Source: Niebla homalea (taxonomy: Eukaryota; Ascomycota; Lecanoromycetes; Lecanorales; Ramalinaceae). From it: a DNA stretch of 64,000 nucleotides. The position numbers and the translations under genes were made by a program. Shown here piece after piece: positions 32,557 to 45,900 of this stretch (its first letter is position 1; each line of letters starts with the position of its first letter). Below the pieces are notes generated by a model that was not told where the DNA came from, did not search any database, and saw nothing but the letters and a program-made list of their open reading frames with translations. The stretch spans positions 1,116,001-1,180,000 of the forward strand of contig JAHGAU010000004.1 of assembly GCA_019925105.1 (NCBI GenBank), written 5' to 3'.

Positions 32557-35500
32557 AAGCCAGAATTGATTATTTGAAGAGGCTTACATTAAATCCTTAA
32601 GGTTAATATGTTACTATATATAAAATAAAAATAAAGAAGGAATTAAAGAATATAATAAGCTTATTACTTATTATTCCTTTATATTATTAAGATAAGTTTA
32701 TATAAAGTTAAGCTTATTACTTTAAGAGATTAAAACTTATAACTTACCGTTATTAAAAACAAAATTATTAAATATTAGATGTAAAAGCTTATTAACTTTA
32801 CTTTTATAATAAAATTAAATAATTTAAATAAGTTATTAAATGTAATATACCCCGTTATTATAATGAAAACAACTATTAATATAAGAATATTAATAACTTA
32901 TAAACCTAATTTATAGTTATAAAACTATAAGAATAAGAAAATAATAAATGGGTTTTATTAAAATTAATAAAATAAATTCTATTTACTTAAAATACGTAAA
33001 TTATTATTTATAAAACTATTTCTATACTTGTAAAACAAATTTATATTTTTAGATTCCGTTTATTTCTCAACGATAAAGAAACGATAAAGAAAGAATATTA
33101 TAAACTTATAATAGAACTTAATTTCTATTAAAATATTAAAGTATAACTTAATAAATATATTTAGGTATTTATAAAAACTAAAAATAATAATATTCTTAAA
33201 TTATTTAATAGAGAACGGATGTACTATAATTTTATTAATATAACTAAAAAATAGGCTCCTATAATAATATAGCTTTATAAATTCAACTTGAAAAATTTAA
33301 TTAATTTCTTAATCGTTTTAATCGATTTGAGGAATAATTTTAACATTATATACGGTATAATAATATTAAGGAATTATCTTTATTTTATTTAACTTTAATT
33401 ATTAATTAAAATTAAGTAAGATTAAGAAAAAACGTAAGTTTATATTTAAATATAAAAATATTAAATTAAGACAATCTTTTTACAGTATTAAATATTTGGT
33501 ATAATCAGTTATATATAAATTGAAGTAATTGATTTATTAATTTTAAATTTGATTTTATACTTAAGAATTAAGTAAATAATGACCTTAAAAAAATTAAAAT
33601 AAAAAATAAAGTTAATTTAGTTCTTAAAAAGTTTAAAAAACTAAAGTTTAAATAAAATAATTTATTTATATTAATTGAGTATAATAATCATAGTTTTAAT
33701 ATATTCAATATAAAATAATGATTTTATATATTACAATTGTTATAATTTTAAGTTATATCTTAAGCTTTTATATTTATAATAATATAATAAAAGATTATTA
33801 ATAAGTAAAATATAAAAGAATGAATATTTTTATTATTAAGAATAATAACCTTAAAAGTTATTACTTATAGTAAAACTAAAATAAATGTTAATAGCCTTAG
33901 TTAACGTTATATTTAATACTATTTTAATACCGAATATTATTATCTTTATAATGATGAACAAATAGGATTATTAACTAAAAGCGTCGGTAAATATTACGTA
34001 CCCAAAAATAATATTAAATATATCCATATAATATTTACAACCGGTAAATTTATTGTTAAATTAATAATTATAACTTAATAATATTAATTTCTATAGATGT
34101 TATTAATAAAACAATTTAATACCTTTTATAGGCAATTAAAAGGGTAAGACTTATTACCGATATTAAAGCCTTGAATATAAGTAATTATACGAATTAGATT
34201 TTATTAAAATCTTAGCGGAAAATATTAAGATCCTTATATAAAGTAAAAATATTAAATCTGCCAATCTGCAACCTGTGTTATGTGCTGTATGCATTACAGC
34301 ATTGATAGGTGTAGGACACCCTTTGTAGGTAGAGGATAGGCATCCTTATGATGCTCCCATCCTTCAGGTAGCATCATTATTCATACATTATGACACTTTT
34401 TGGTCCATATACCAATAACCTGCCCGGATAAGTGAATAAAAATAAAATCGATTTATTCACTCAGATCGCCCGCGAGCTGCCTATAAGTGAATTAAGAAAC
34501 TTATAAGCGCTTTAAGCGGTCCCGAACGGGTAAAAAAAAGTAACAATGAAGAACGTTTAAAACGGTAAAATAACGGGTTTCATTTATTATAAATTTTTTA
34601 ATTTAAGCTTTCTTGGTAACGGGTATTACCGTTACCCCCCTTATAAGCCGTAATATTCAACGTTTTCTAAAAAGAATTATAGATTCAGTTTTTCTTAGTA
34701 AAAGTTATCCTTAAAGCTAATAATTTACCCTTAAAGGGGGGGTATTTAAAGGGGGTAATTTAATTAAAAAATCGTTAAGTAAAAAACTTTATAAGTAAAT
34801 AGAATATTTATAAGTAAGCCGGATACTCGCGAGTACTTAAAGGCTAAGCGAAGGCAGACATAAGGTTTTCATACTCAATCTGCTTATATATACTTAGAGT
34901 ACTTATATGGTGAAAAAAATGTTTGCTGATGTAGGAAAGCTTTTATTTTTAATTATTTATAACCTTATATAAATAGATATAGTAATAAATTAAAATTAAT
35001 AAATATTATATATTATTTATTTCAAATACAATGTTTAATTAATATATACTTATATTAATAAGTCTAGAATAATAGTTATTTTACGGAAATCTATAAAAAC
35101 AGTTAAAATATAATATCATTATAATAAAATCTACTTTAATTAAATATAAAAAACCGTTTAAGATATAAATTTAATAATTTTCTTTATAAGTTTAACATTA
35201 TCTTTAAGAAAAACTAATATTATATACCGTAATATTAAACGATTATTCAAATCTAAAAAATAATTTATTAAATGTAAAAATAAAAACTAGAAAACTATAA
35301 GTAAAACTTCCTTAATTCTTATACTTGTAAATCGTATAAATAACCGGTTTCTTTATAAATTAAATATTAATAAGAAAATATTTATCAAATATATTATTTA
35401 GTAAAAGTTTCAATTTTTAATTAAATTTTAAAATCTTAAATAATACGGTTATAAAGTTATTCATTTAACAAATCAATCCTTAAGAAAAAGAAGTTAATAA

Positions 35501-36045
35501 TAAATATATATATTAATTTCCTTATTAATTATAAAAATATTAACAACTATAATATTTGAATATTCAATTAAAAAATAATTTATATAAAAAGGTTTTCTTT
35601 AAAGAAAATAGTTTTTTATAAAATTAATAAGATTAACTTAGCTTAATTTAAAAAAAAATAATTCTTTTATCTAATTAATATCTTAAAAATAAATATATTT
35701 TATGTTATTATTAAGTTATTATTAAATAATAAAGAAAAAAAGGAATTTATAAATAATATTCTAACTTTATATAAAGAGGAAAAGGAAAAGAATAATAAAA
35801 AGATTATTCATCCTTATTAACTTTAATATTCATAAGTTACGATATAGTATTTATGAATAATAATAGAGAAAGTAATAATAACGATAACGGTCATAATAAC
35901 AAACCATTAATTTTACCACTAGATCCATCATTAACTCCATTAGTTCTATTATATTATATAATATTTATTATTATTCTATAGGGTATATAAAAAAAATAAT
36001 TATTGTTTTTACTTTTATTAAAATTATTATTAAAAATAATTATGG
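32557..36045. other. Old AT-rich DNA, CA/TG present, CG rare
   Basis: Very AT-rich, but unlike the LINE copies it contains scattered CA and TG and few CG or CC. That suggests older, more drifted transposon or intergenic sequence. No open frame of note, no tandem array and no recognisable protein motif. A distinct unmutated patch lies at 34262-34420 and is listed separately. Confidence 0.5.
34262..34420. other. Unmutated 160-bp patch inside AT-rich DNA
   Basis: Rich in CA, TG and GC-containing words (CAACCTGTGTTATGTGCTG and so on) while both flanks are AT-rich. It holds an imperfect inverted pair, GATGCT / AGCATC. A short later insertion, or a unique sequence never seen by RIP, would explain it. 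No coding capacity. A short palindrome containing AATCGATTTATTCAC follows at about 34.45 kb. Confidence 0.5.
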
Positions 36046-36775
36046 GGCGAGCGCTGCGAAATGGCATTTTTACGCACGAAAGATAAACTATAGAATAATC
36101 GAATATTTTAAAAGTACAGGACGATTTCGTTAAAAGCCCTTAAACTTTATCCGGTAAATTACGTGGTTAATATAAATTAAATAATAATAAATATCTAACG
36201 ATTTACCGGTATCCATAATTAACCTTAAATAAGCTTAATTACCATATAAGGCCGGTAAAAAAGGATTATAGGGATTTAATATTAAAAGGATAAAGCTAAA
36301 ATTAAATAAAGTTAATTTAAAAAGAAGTATAATAATAAAATGTTTAAAGTAAAGTCCAAGCGTTAAAAATAATAAAATTATATAATCGAGGCCACTTCCT
36401 TTTAATTAAGCTTGATAAGGTTATTAAGTTTTTACCGTGGATTATAATGATAATAATAAATTCTTAACGGAAATAATAAATCAAGGATTTAAAGTATTTA
36501 TTAATCTTAATTAAATTAACGTAAGGACTCGGTTATAATATTAAGGTAAGTAATTACGGGGGAAAGGTTTTTATTTAAATCGGGTTAATATTTAGGGTAA
36601 ACTAGGGCTAAGTTAGCCGAATATAATTTCCTTTTCCTTTTTAAAATTAAAGTAATAAGTTTAAAATAAATATAAATATTAAGAATCGTAACTTAGCCAC
36701 CAACATTATAAAACGCCGAAATTAACTTAATAGCTAGACTTGTATATAAATAAATCAATTAATCAATCAAAAAAA
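36046..36775 (+). mobile_element. 5'-truncated LINE of a related second family
   Basis: The 3' end reads CGCCGAAATTAACTTAATAG then CTAGACTTG and tandem AATC-type units, close to but distinct from the tail of the main LINE family (CGCCGGAATTAGCTTAGCTAG). The body shows the CA/TG-depleted signature. It begins near GGGGCGAGCGCTGCG at 36046, where composition changes sharply. Only the end of ORF2 and the 3' UTR would be present; no intact frame. Confidence 0.5.
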
Positions 36776-38739
36776 CTATATTCTACTACAATACTTTATT
36801 TATTAAATTAAAATATTATTATTATATATTAAAGTATTTATTATACATTATAGGTTTTAAATTAATAATTAAAATAAAACTTAAAACTCTTAAAGAAAAA
36901 TGGATATAAGAAAAATCCCATTCAAATATATTAAGAAAATAAATAAAATATTAATACTTATAATTTAAGTATTTAAATATAAATTTCATAACAAAAAATA
37001 TCCTACTAAATATAAAGCGAAACTTTATATAAAAAATAATTTTTAAGAAATTAAATAAAACATATTTATTATTACTTTAATAATTAGGGTTCTTAAGGTA
37101 TTTATAGTTATAATAACAGTATTCGATTTAAATATAAAATAATAAAATATTATTAATACGTTTATCAATAAGAAAATTCATAATTTTATATATATTTAAT
37201 TATTGAAAAAATATAAAAATAAAACTTTATTCTTCTTATTATAAGCTTTATATAAATTTAAATAATTATGAACTTTACGATTTGACAATCTTTTAAACAA
37301 TTTTTACGGATTTAAACTTAAAATAAGTCCCGGAAATTAGATATTTCTTTATTAATAATTACATATTCATTTTCTTTTTTTATCCATAATAATATTATTA
37401 TTTACGATTATAAATATAATTAAAAAGTAAATAATTTTTAAGATATATTCTTTTCAGTTTATAAAATAAAAAACCTAAATAGCAGAAAGTAATTTCTAAA
37501 TATAGGTATAATATATGATTAATTAAGTTAAGAAATCCGTTTCTATTGAAAGAGTTATATTAATAAAATTATAATAAAAGCTAATATTATTATAAGTTAT
37601 ATTTTTAGAATGATCTTCACCCTCCTCATTATCTTCACCCTCCTTATTATCTTTACCCTCCTTATTATCTTTACCTTCCTTATTATCTTTCCCTTTTTGT
37701 TATCTTTAACTTCTTTATTATATTTGCTTTTTTTATTATTTTTACTTTTACCTACGGTGAATCTTTACCGTAAAGGACGTAATACCTTATAGTATATAAG
37801 GTCGTACCCGTATTAACGTAAATCAATACCCCCGTTAACGATAATAAATAAGAAAACGTAGTAAAAACGTATAATAACGTATTCTTAAATTTTCCTTAAT
37901 AATTTAAGTCCGCCTATATAGTTATTTATTAAAAAACGGATAAAGGATACGTATTAAAAAGAACTTAAAGTATATAAGGACCTTATATTAATTAATATAA
38001 AGGCTTTATATTAATTAAATTAAGGGGTTTTACTTTAAGGCCGGGTATAATTCTGAATAATTTAATTTTAATTTAGTAGTTAATACTTAAAAGTCTTTAA
38101 CGATTTAAGTCTACTAATATAATTATTAACTAAGACGGAATCAAGCCCGGAAATAGGTAATCTTTTAATTTAATTAAATAAGTTATTTTAATAAAGATTA
38201 AATAAATAACTTTTATAGGCTTTTTATTCAAAAAGACTTATTTAAGGGCCCCGTTAATATTAAATTTTAAAACCTTATTAATATTACTTCTCACTTGAAT
38301 AGGCTCTTTAATTAATATAAGCCACCTTTAATTTTAATACAGTTATTCTTAAAGGGTTAAGGGGTTATAAGTTACGGGTTACGATTTAAATGTATCGGAT
38401 TACGTTTAATAAATATACGGGACTAATTGTATAAATTATCTAATTAATAATTATTATAAAGCAATAACGTAAGTTAAAGCCAGTTCTTACCGGTAAATGC
38501 GTTAATTTATTAACTATTGAATAGGATATTTTAAAAGTTTATAAACTATTAAGTATGAAGAACTTATTAATACCGGTCTTTATATCTCTTAAAGGTTTGG
38601 GTTTTTTTTTATATAATTATGAATGAAAAATAAAGTTATGAATTAAAATTATTATAAATATAATTCAGTACTTAATATGATATTCTCTAATTAAAATAAA
38701 AATATGATATTATTTTTATTTAATAAAAGGGCTAACGGA
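36776..38739. other. AT-rich DNA without a supported gene
   Basis: Mixed old AT-rich and CA/TG-depleted stretches. The only open frame over 59 codons (37610-37792) is a tandem-repeat translation, not a gene. From about 37.8 kb the CA/TG-depleted signature returns, suggesting more transposon DNA, but no motif could be read. Confidence 0.4.
37612..37705 (+). repeat. 18-bp minisatellite, about five units
   Basis: Unit close to CCTCCTTATTATCTTTAC, repeated head to tail. Because the unit length is a multiple of three it leaves an open frame of FTLLI repeats, which is an artefact of the repeat. Later units differ by single substitutions. Confidence 0.75.
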
Positions 38740-39560
38740 ATAAACCTTATAAAATATAATTAACCGTTATAAAGGAGATCCCTTACGGTAATATAAAGTA
38801 GGTAAACTATAAAACATAATATATAATAACAAGTACCGTTAATTATAAGGCTAAAGGAGATTATTCGTATAGCCCGAAAAAATAATACGTATATATTAAT
38901 ATATAAATAATTAAAAGTGCTATTTTATTTACGATAAAAGCTTACGGTAAGATTAAAGTTGAAGCGGTAATACTTAAGAATACTTATAGTATATATTTAA
39001 GGAGTAAATTGGGTCGGCTTAAATATTGATGGTTTCGGTTTCCGGAAATATAAATCCTTAATTACCCTTAAAGAGTCCGGAGCCTTTCCAGTGAAAAATA
39101 ACGGTAATAGGGTAAGAATAAATTAAAGGGGAGGACCTGAAAAGCAGGATCCGACCTCCCAAATCGATCTTAGCTCCGGACGGGAAAGAGTAGCCTGGCC
39201 TATTTTCTCTTCATTATATACGCCGGTAGCCAAGTAGATACCAATTATGAATATAGGTAAAGGAAGCAGGACGTTATATACGTATTTATCTCTTATTTAC
39301 TATTCGTGGGGATTAAGATAAAATCAATTAAGAAAGCGGGAACCAGTGATTATTATTAAATATTAATTATAAAAAGAGGTATTAAAGCGGTTATTAAATT
39401 TATAATAACTACGGGTTTATTATTATAATTTAATTTAATTAATAAGATTTAAAAAATTATTAAAGACCTTACTGAGAAACCTTATCGTTAAACCTGGGAT
39501 AAAAAAACGTAACGGAAAGAATATACTTAATAAGGGTTTAAGGCCGTTAATATTAAAGCG
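38740..39560 (+). mobile_element. LINE 3' part, left of LTR-element insertion
   Basis: Segment with the motif order of the LINE 3' half; CTCCGGACGGG is followed by a block equal to 10.05-10.13 kb of the full copy. It is less mutated between 39.0 and 39.3 kb. It stops at the 5' LTR start (39561), and a LINE 3' end with tail resumes right after the other LTR at 51661, so the two are probably halves of one copy. The 5' limit is approximate. Confidence 0.5.
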
Positions 39561-39731
39561 TGTCACGGTGTGAGGGCTGCGATGCTGATAGCCAAGAGCT
39601 GAGTCAGCCCGTTAGCCCTAACAGGGCCTAACGTATGCCCTCCGTATATTTATATATATATTATATTATATATTTCTTTATATAGTTAAAATTTAATCAT
39701 CTTCACCCTTACCCTTATTAAGTCCTTAATA
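39561..39731 (+). repeat. 5' LTR of the LTR retrotransposon
   Basis: 171 bp, TGTCACGGTG...CTTAATA; the end TAATA corresponds to TGACA in the partner. Shares GGGCTGCGAT, TAGC(C/T)AAGAGCTGA and CTCCGTATA with 51477-51660. Confidence 0.65.
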
Positions 39732-41085
39732 TAATTTTAATTATCTTTTTTAATAAACGGGCGTTATTAGATTATATAGAATTATTATTAAACTTTAAGT
39801 AAAAAACTTAATAACTTATAAAAGCGGGTATTATTAAGTAAATATATGTTTTAAAATTATAATAAGATTTAACCTAGAAGTTTAATTTAAGTAAACGGGT
39901 TATATTATTAATAATAATTTGAGTAAAAAAATATTAAGAAAAGCTATTTGAATATTAATATTATTAATAGTGAGAAAACTATTCCTGACCCCTAGATAAC
40001 GTACACCCGGGGGATTCTTTTAAGATAAGTCCGGCAATAAAAACGATAACGACGGTCTTAATGACCTATAATAAGTTATACCTATCCTTAAAAAGAAAAC
40101 AAACCAATAAAAGGAAGGAAAGAAAAAATTTATATTGAATATAAACGATATAATTATAATAATAAAATTAATTAACGATAAGAATTAAATATTCCGTATT
40201 AAGAACTTAAAGAATCTTAAAAGGTTAATAAATTATAACTTATAAGGATAGGTAAACGTTATTAAGTATATAATAACCGTTAACGTATCGTTATAAAAAA
40301 AAAAATATATTTATATTAAATATAATAATAAAAAAGAAAAAAACGAAACGATACTTAGAATAAAAATAAAGATAAGGATAATTTAAAAAGTTAATATCGA
40401 TAAAACTATTTAAAAAGCTTTAAAAGTATTTAAGGAATTAATATTTATAACGTAAAACATAAAAATTAAATTTTTTTATCGGAGAATAACGTAAAAAGGA
40501 TCTATAATTATTATCATTAATACCGTTAAAAACTTAATAATTATTTTCGCGAGATGAACCGTTTAAAAGCCGAAATTATATGTTTAATTAAATCGGGTCG
40601 CTTTTATAAGCTTTTAAACGATTTTAACGACGATATAAACTTTATACTTAATATAGGAAATCATTTTATATTAAAAGGTTTAACTTATAAATAGCATCGT
40701 TGTTATGATTTTAAGGAATTACGACTATTGTTACGAAAATATTAAAAGAATAGACTCGGAGCAAATATCTATTACTTAAACTCCGGAATACTTAACGGAT
40801 ACAATAACGTATGTAAAGAAAATTTTTAAACAATAAGGGTAAACTTTAAATTTTAATAAAACGTTATTTTTTTCCCGGATAAATAGTTAAAAATTATATT
40901 TATTCAGGATTATTATAAATTAACTATATTTAAGATTATTAAAGCCCGCTTAATACTAAATAATAATAACTTATATTTAACGGTAGGAAAAATTATTATT
41001 AACCTCGTAAGTTTATTTAAAGAATTTAATTAAAAAAAGAAATTTAATATATTACTTTATAATCCTAACTCTTTTATAAACTTAG

Positions 41086-41333
41086 AAAAGATGGGAAGCA
41101 ATGAAAGAGCAAAAGTGATGAAATAGCAGGTAACAATGGAGGGCAATTAAAGATGGGCCGCAGCCCCTATATAAGTTAATAAGGTATAGGTTGCTTACTA
41201 TAATAATCCGTTATACCCTTCCTTTTTAAAGTGTATATAAATTGATTCCACCCTTAGTCAGCCCTTTTGGTGTTTCCCTTCCTTCATGCACCCATCCGCA
41301 AGTTTGGTGTATTCCATGCTCTCCCCCTTTCCA
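41086..41333 (+). repeat. 248-bp dispersed repeat, copy B
   Basis: Indel-free match to 2563-2810. This copy keeps more CA/TG (for example CAGGTAACAATGGAGGGC), so it is the less mutated one. Ends GCTCTCCCCCTTTCCA. It sits inside the LTR element, just before old AT-rich sequence. Confidence 0.6.
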
Positions 41334-42923
41334 AACTTTATAAATAAAAACGAGAAATTTAATAAGTTTTTAATGTAATTTATTATAATAATTACTTTAT
41401 TTTATATAATTATTGTATAGAAGATTTTAAATTTTAAATATATAATTTTACTTAAATTAAAATAAAAAATTATAAACGGTATTATATATATAAACTTCCT
41501 TGCTTACATTGACCGCCTGTGATAATATAACTTGGATATACGTACCGTCAATGCATTCAATTTGATACCGTTAAGAAAGAAGGTTGTCCTTATTAAATAA
41601 ACTACCGTAATATTAATCTAAACTTAATCCGCCGACCTTTTTATATTATATATAGATTCATAAGGAATAATCATTATTTTGCTTACGGGGCAAAGGGATA
41701 TTTAACGACTAATAATTTATTTTCTTATAAAGGAAAAAATGGGTATTTTCCGATAAACTTATTATTAAACTTAAGTACGTTAAGTTCAATCTTAATAAGG
41801 ATAATATTAAGGATAACGAAAAAAATAATATTACATGAATCGGAAAACGAATAGTCCTTAGTATAAGTTATAATTATACATATATTTAAGGAATAATACC
41901 TTAAGTTAATTAATATACTTATTAAGGACCCTATTAAGGTAATTATAAACCACAAGAACTTAAAGTACTTTATGATATTAAAGCGATTACATAAAACGTA
42001 AATAAAATAAATTAAGTTCCTTTTTAAGTTTAATTTTTAAATTATTTACCGAGGAAGGAAATGAGGAACTAAGCCGGATAACTTAATAAAGAAATTAAAA
42101 AATTTATTAATTATGAAGGATAATAATAAAAGTTGGTTTTAAATATAAATTATATTGAAAATATTGAATTTTAGTTTAAACTAAAAAAGTTAATTTAATA
42201 AAGATATTAATTAATAAATCCGAAACTTACGTTATAGATTTATATATAAAAATATATATTTTAAGCGAAAAAGTACTCAAAAATAGAGAATTATTAAAGT
42301 AATTACCCCCGGAAAAATTAAGAAAAAATATGTTAAGTAAGAAATTAATAAAATAATTATTTTATATTAATTTTATGTTTTAAGCTAAGCTATTATAATA
42401 AATTTACAACGCGTATATTAACAATAATATCGTTTAATAAATTATATAATTTAAAAAGGTAAATAATAAGAAAACCTTTTTGAATATTATTAAAAAACAT
42501 TTTATTAAATTAAAGTTAAATTATTATAACGTCCGGGACGGCTTATTCTACGTTGTTAATAGATTATTTATATTTACGTATAATAATTTACGTACGGGGT
42601 TTATATGCTTGATTTATAAGTTAATTATAAAAGGCTATATTAATAGGATAATTATATATAAGCGTTTAAGTTCACAATATTATTCATTACGGATAATAGA
42701 TTTAATTTTAATTCATTAAGTTATATTATATATATAAAAGGTTAAAAGTATATCGTAAAAGTAAATAAAAGTTACTTAAATTATTACCCGTTTTAAATAG
42801 ATATTGGATAGATATTTTTATTAACTTGATTATTAAACTATTAAAATATATGTAATACCGGGTTAATAATATAATAATGTTTAACGTAAGAAATAATAAA
42901 ATAAGTCGTTTTTTAAATCTTTA

Positions 42924-45900
42924 AATTTGATTGATGAGAAGTTGGTTGGAGGATGGCGACGAATAAAGGGACCTTAGAGGTCCAAAACGATACGTACACG
43001 TATAACTCTAATAATAATAAGGGAAGTATATTAAGTACAATAAGTGGAAGTAACGTAATAATTAAGAATAAGGTAATAAACGGGCAAGTAACCTATATTA
43101 ATAGAAACGGTAATAACGTATACGGGCAATATAATAATAATAAGCCGGATAATACTTAAAGTAAGCGAAAGAATTAAAGTTAATAAAATACGCGTATCGA
43201 AATACGTAAAACGTATAATAATAATACGGAGGTAATAGGTAAATAAGCGGGTAAGAAGGCCGATATAATATTAATAATAAAGGGTACGAACGGGGGGAAA
43301 AGGCGGGAAAACCGCGATAAAAGTATTATTAAACATATATAAAAAAGAAACAAAACTGGTAAGGAAAATAAAACCTTAAAGGATTAAAAATAAAAGGCAG
43401 AGACGCTATATCGCCCGGTAAATAAGGGCGAAAAAGCAATAAGGAAAATAATAAAAACCCTAAAAGGATTCCTTACGGTAAAGTGGAAGGATATTATATT
43501 AAAGACTTAATTAATATTATAGATTAAATTAAAAAGTATAAGGGACTTTTATATAAAGGTAAGGGTAAGGTTAAGGAAAACGGAACGCCTATAAGGCTTT
43601 TAAAGGGCAAAAGCGAGGGCGTTAATAAAAGGTAAAGATAACGGCCTGGGGTTAAGGGTATAAAGTAAGGGTATAAAGGCGGTAACCCCTTAAGCGAAAA
43701 AGAGCTAGGTAATAAAGGTAATAAAAAAGGTAACCGCAGTAGAGAATAAAAGGATAACGGAGGAGAAGGCAGCCGTATCGAAAAAAATAAAAATAATAAC
43801 AGTCCGTTTATTTAATAATAAGGAAAGGAACGTAATTACGGAAGTAAACCCGCTATAGTTAATAAAGGCTTTTAAGGTAACGATAAAGTTATTAATAAAA
43901 TAAATTATCGTAATACGTAAGCTATAAAGTAAAGATATCCTTTTTAATATAACGTTATTAAAGGTAAAGGAAAGCTTAAAAAAATTTAAGGCTTAAATTA
44001 ATAAAAAAAAATATAAATTAATTAAGGTTTTAAGGTAATCGTTTATTATTATAATAAATAAGATATATTTATTACGTTTTATAAAAATTAAAAAAAAGGC
44101 TATATTAAGGAATATAAAAAAAGAAAATATAATTCTTTATTTAAGGCTTAAAATCGTTAACTATAAGCTTCCTCCGGTAATAAAAAGATTTAATTCCTTA
44201 AAACATATAAAAAGGTATTTTACCGTTATATTAAACGTATAACTTTAATAAAGATATATAATAATGTCCTAAATAAAAGGATTATTAAAAAGGGATTTCT
44301 TAAGATAACTTAACTATATAATAAAACGGCGGATATTTATTAATATTTTAAACATTAAAGTTATAAATATATTATTATAAAATATTTTAATATTACGAAA
44401 TATACGGTTTACGTTAAGGATTATAATACTTATAAGTATATAAAGCTGGTAATTAAGGGGCTTATAAAAAGCATATTTAAATATATTATATATAATAAAA
44501 AAGGATACTTAATATAAAATTCTAAATATATAATAAAAGCCAAAAAGACCAAACGTAAAAAGACCCGGATAACTATAAAAATCCAACGGTATAATACGTA
44601 CGGAATTAATTTAACGGGTTAATTAAAGGTAGTTTTAAAACGTAAGCTTAATTAATTAAATAATAAAAGGTAAATAATAATAACGGATAAAATAAAGAAA
44701 AGGAAATTCCTTATAATCCCAACCTTAAGGGTTAACCGTCCTACGTCTTTAATAGTAACCGGAAAAATATTAAACTAGAAAACGCTTAACTTTAATAAGA
44801 AATCCGTAACTTAAACGGATATAAATAAGGGAGCCTTTATAGAGGTTAATATATAATATATTAACGTTTCTAAAAATAATATAATATAACGTTTATAATA
44901 AAGGAATTAAAGTAATAATACCGATATTTAAGTTTAAAAAAGTCGAAAATATTAATATTATGGCAATATAAAAATTATTATATAACCTATATATATATTC
45001 GTTTATTAACCCGGGGGAAAGGTTTTACTTAACCTTTAAAAAAATAAAATAATTAAAATATATTTTTTTATAAATAAACGGCTTAACGTAAATAATTAAG
45101 ATATTATTTATTACGATAGAAACCTTTATATATTCCGTATTATAAAGGAAAAGGACTTAAAAAATAACTTTAATATTTATAACGTATATAACTTACCGCC
45201 GGCCAATAAAAAAAGACCATTTATAATATTATTACTTAAAGAGGTCTTAATTATCTTAAGTAAATATATATTACTTAAAAACTTTAATTTATATTATTAT
45301 ATATAAAATAAAGAAAAACGTATAATAAATTATATTAAATCAGATAACCTATTAATAATTACCGTTTAAGTTAACTTTTTATTATTAAGATTATAAAAGA
45401 TTATTATATAGAAGAATCGTAAATTTAAAATAATAATTAATTTAACCTTTAATACGGAAAAGGTTATTAGCGCGGTTATAATATATAAGCTATAAAAAGA
45501 CTTAAAATATAACTTAAATTATAACCGATATAAATAATTTTAAATTAAATTATTAATATAACCTTATTATTACCGGTAAAGAAAACGTAGAAAACGGTTA
45601 AATTAATAAAAATTTATATAAAAACGGAGGAAATAATAATATAGTTCGCAGACCTCCCTTAATTAAATAATAAAGATCGGATCGACTTTTTTATAAAGTA
45701 AATAATAAAGGTATTAAATAAAATAATTAATAAGATAATCCCGATAATAAAGCCTTCTTAGAAAGTTAAAACTTATTAAAATAAAGGATATATAATTATA
45801 ACCGTAAAGGTATAAAAATTAATAAAATAAGCTTTTAAATATAAGAATTAAGAAATACTTAATTAATTAAAGGTTACTTAAAAAAAAGGAAAGATTATTA

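Noticed and set aside
37610..37792. 60-codon hydrophobic open frame (FTLLI repeats)
   Set aside because: Produced by an 18-bp minisatellite; no conserved start context or gene neighbours.
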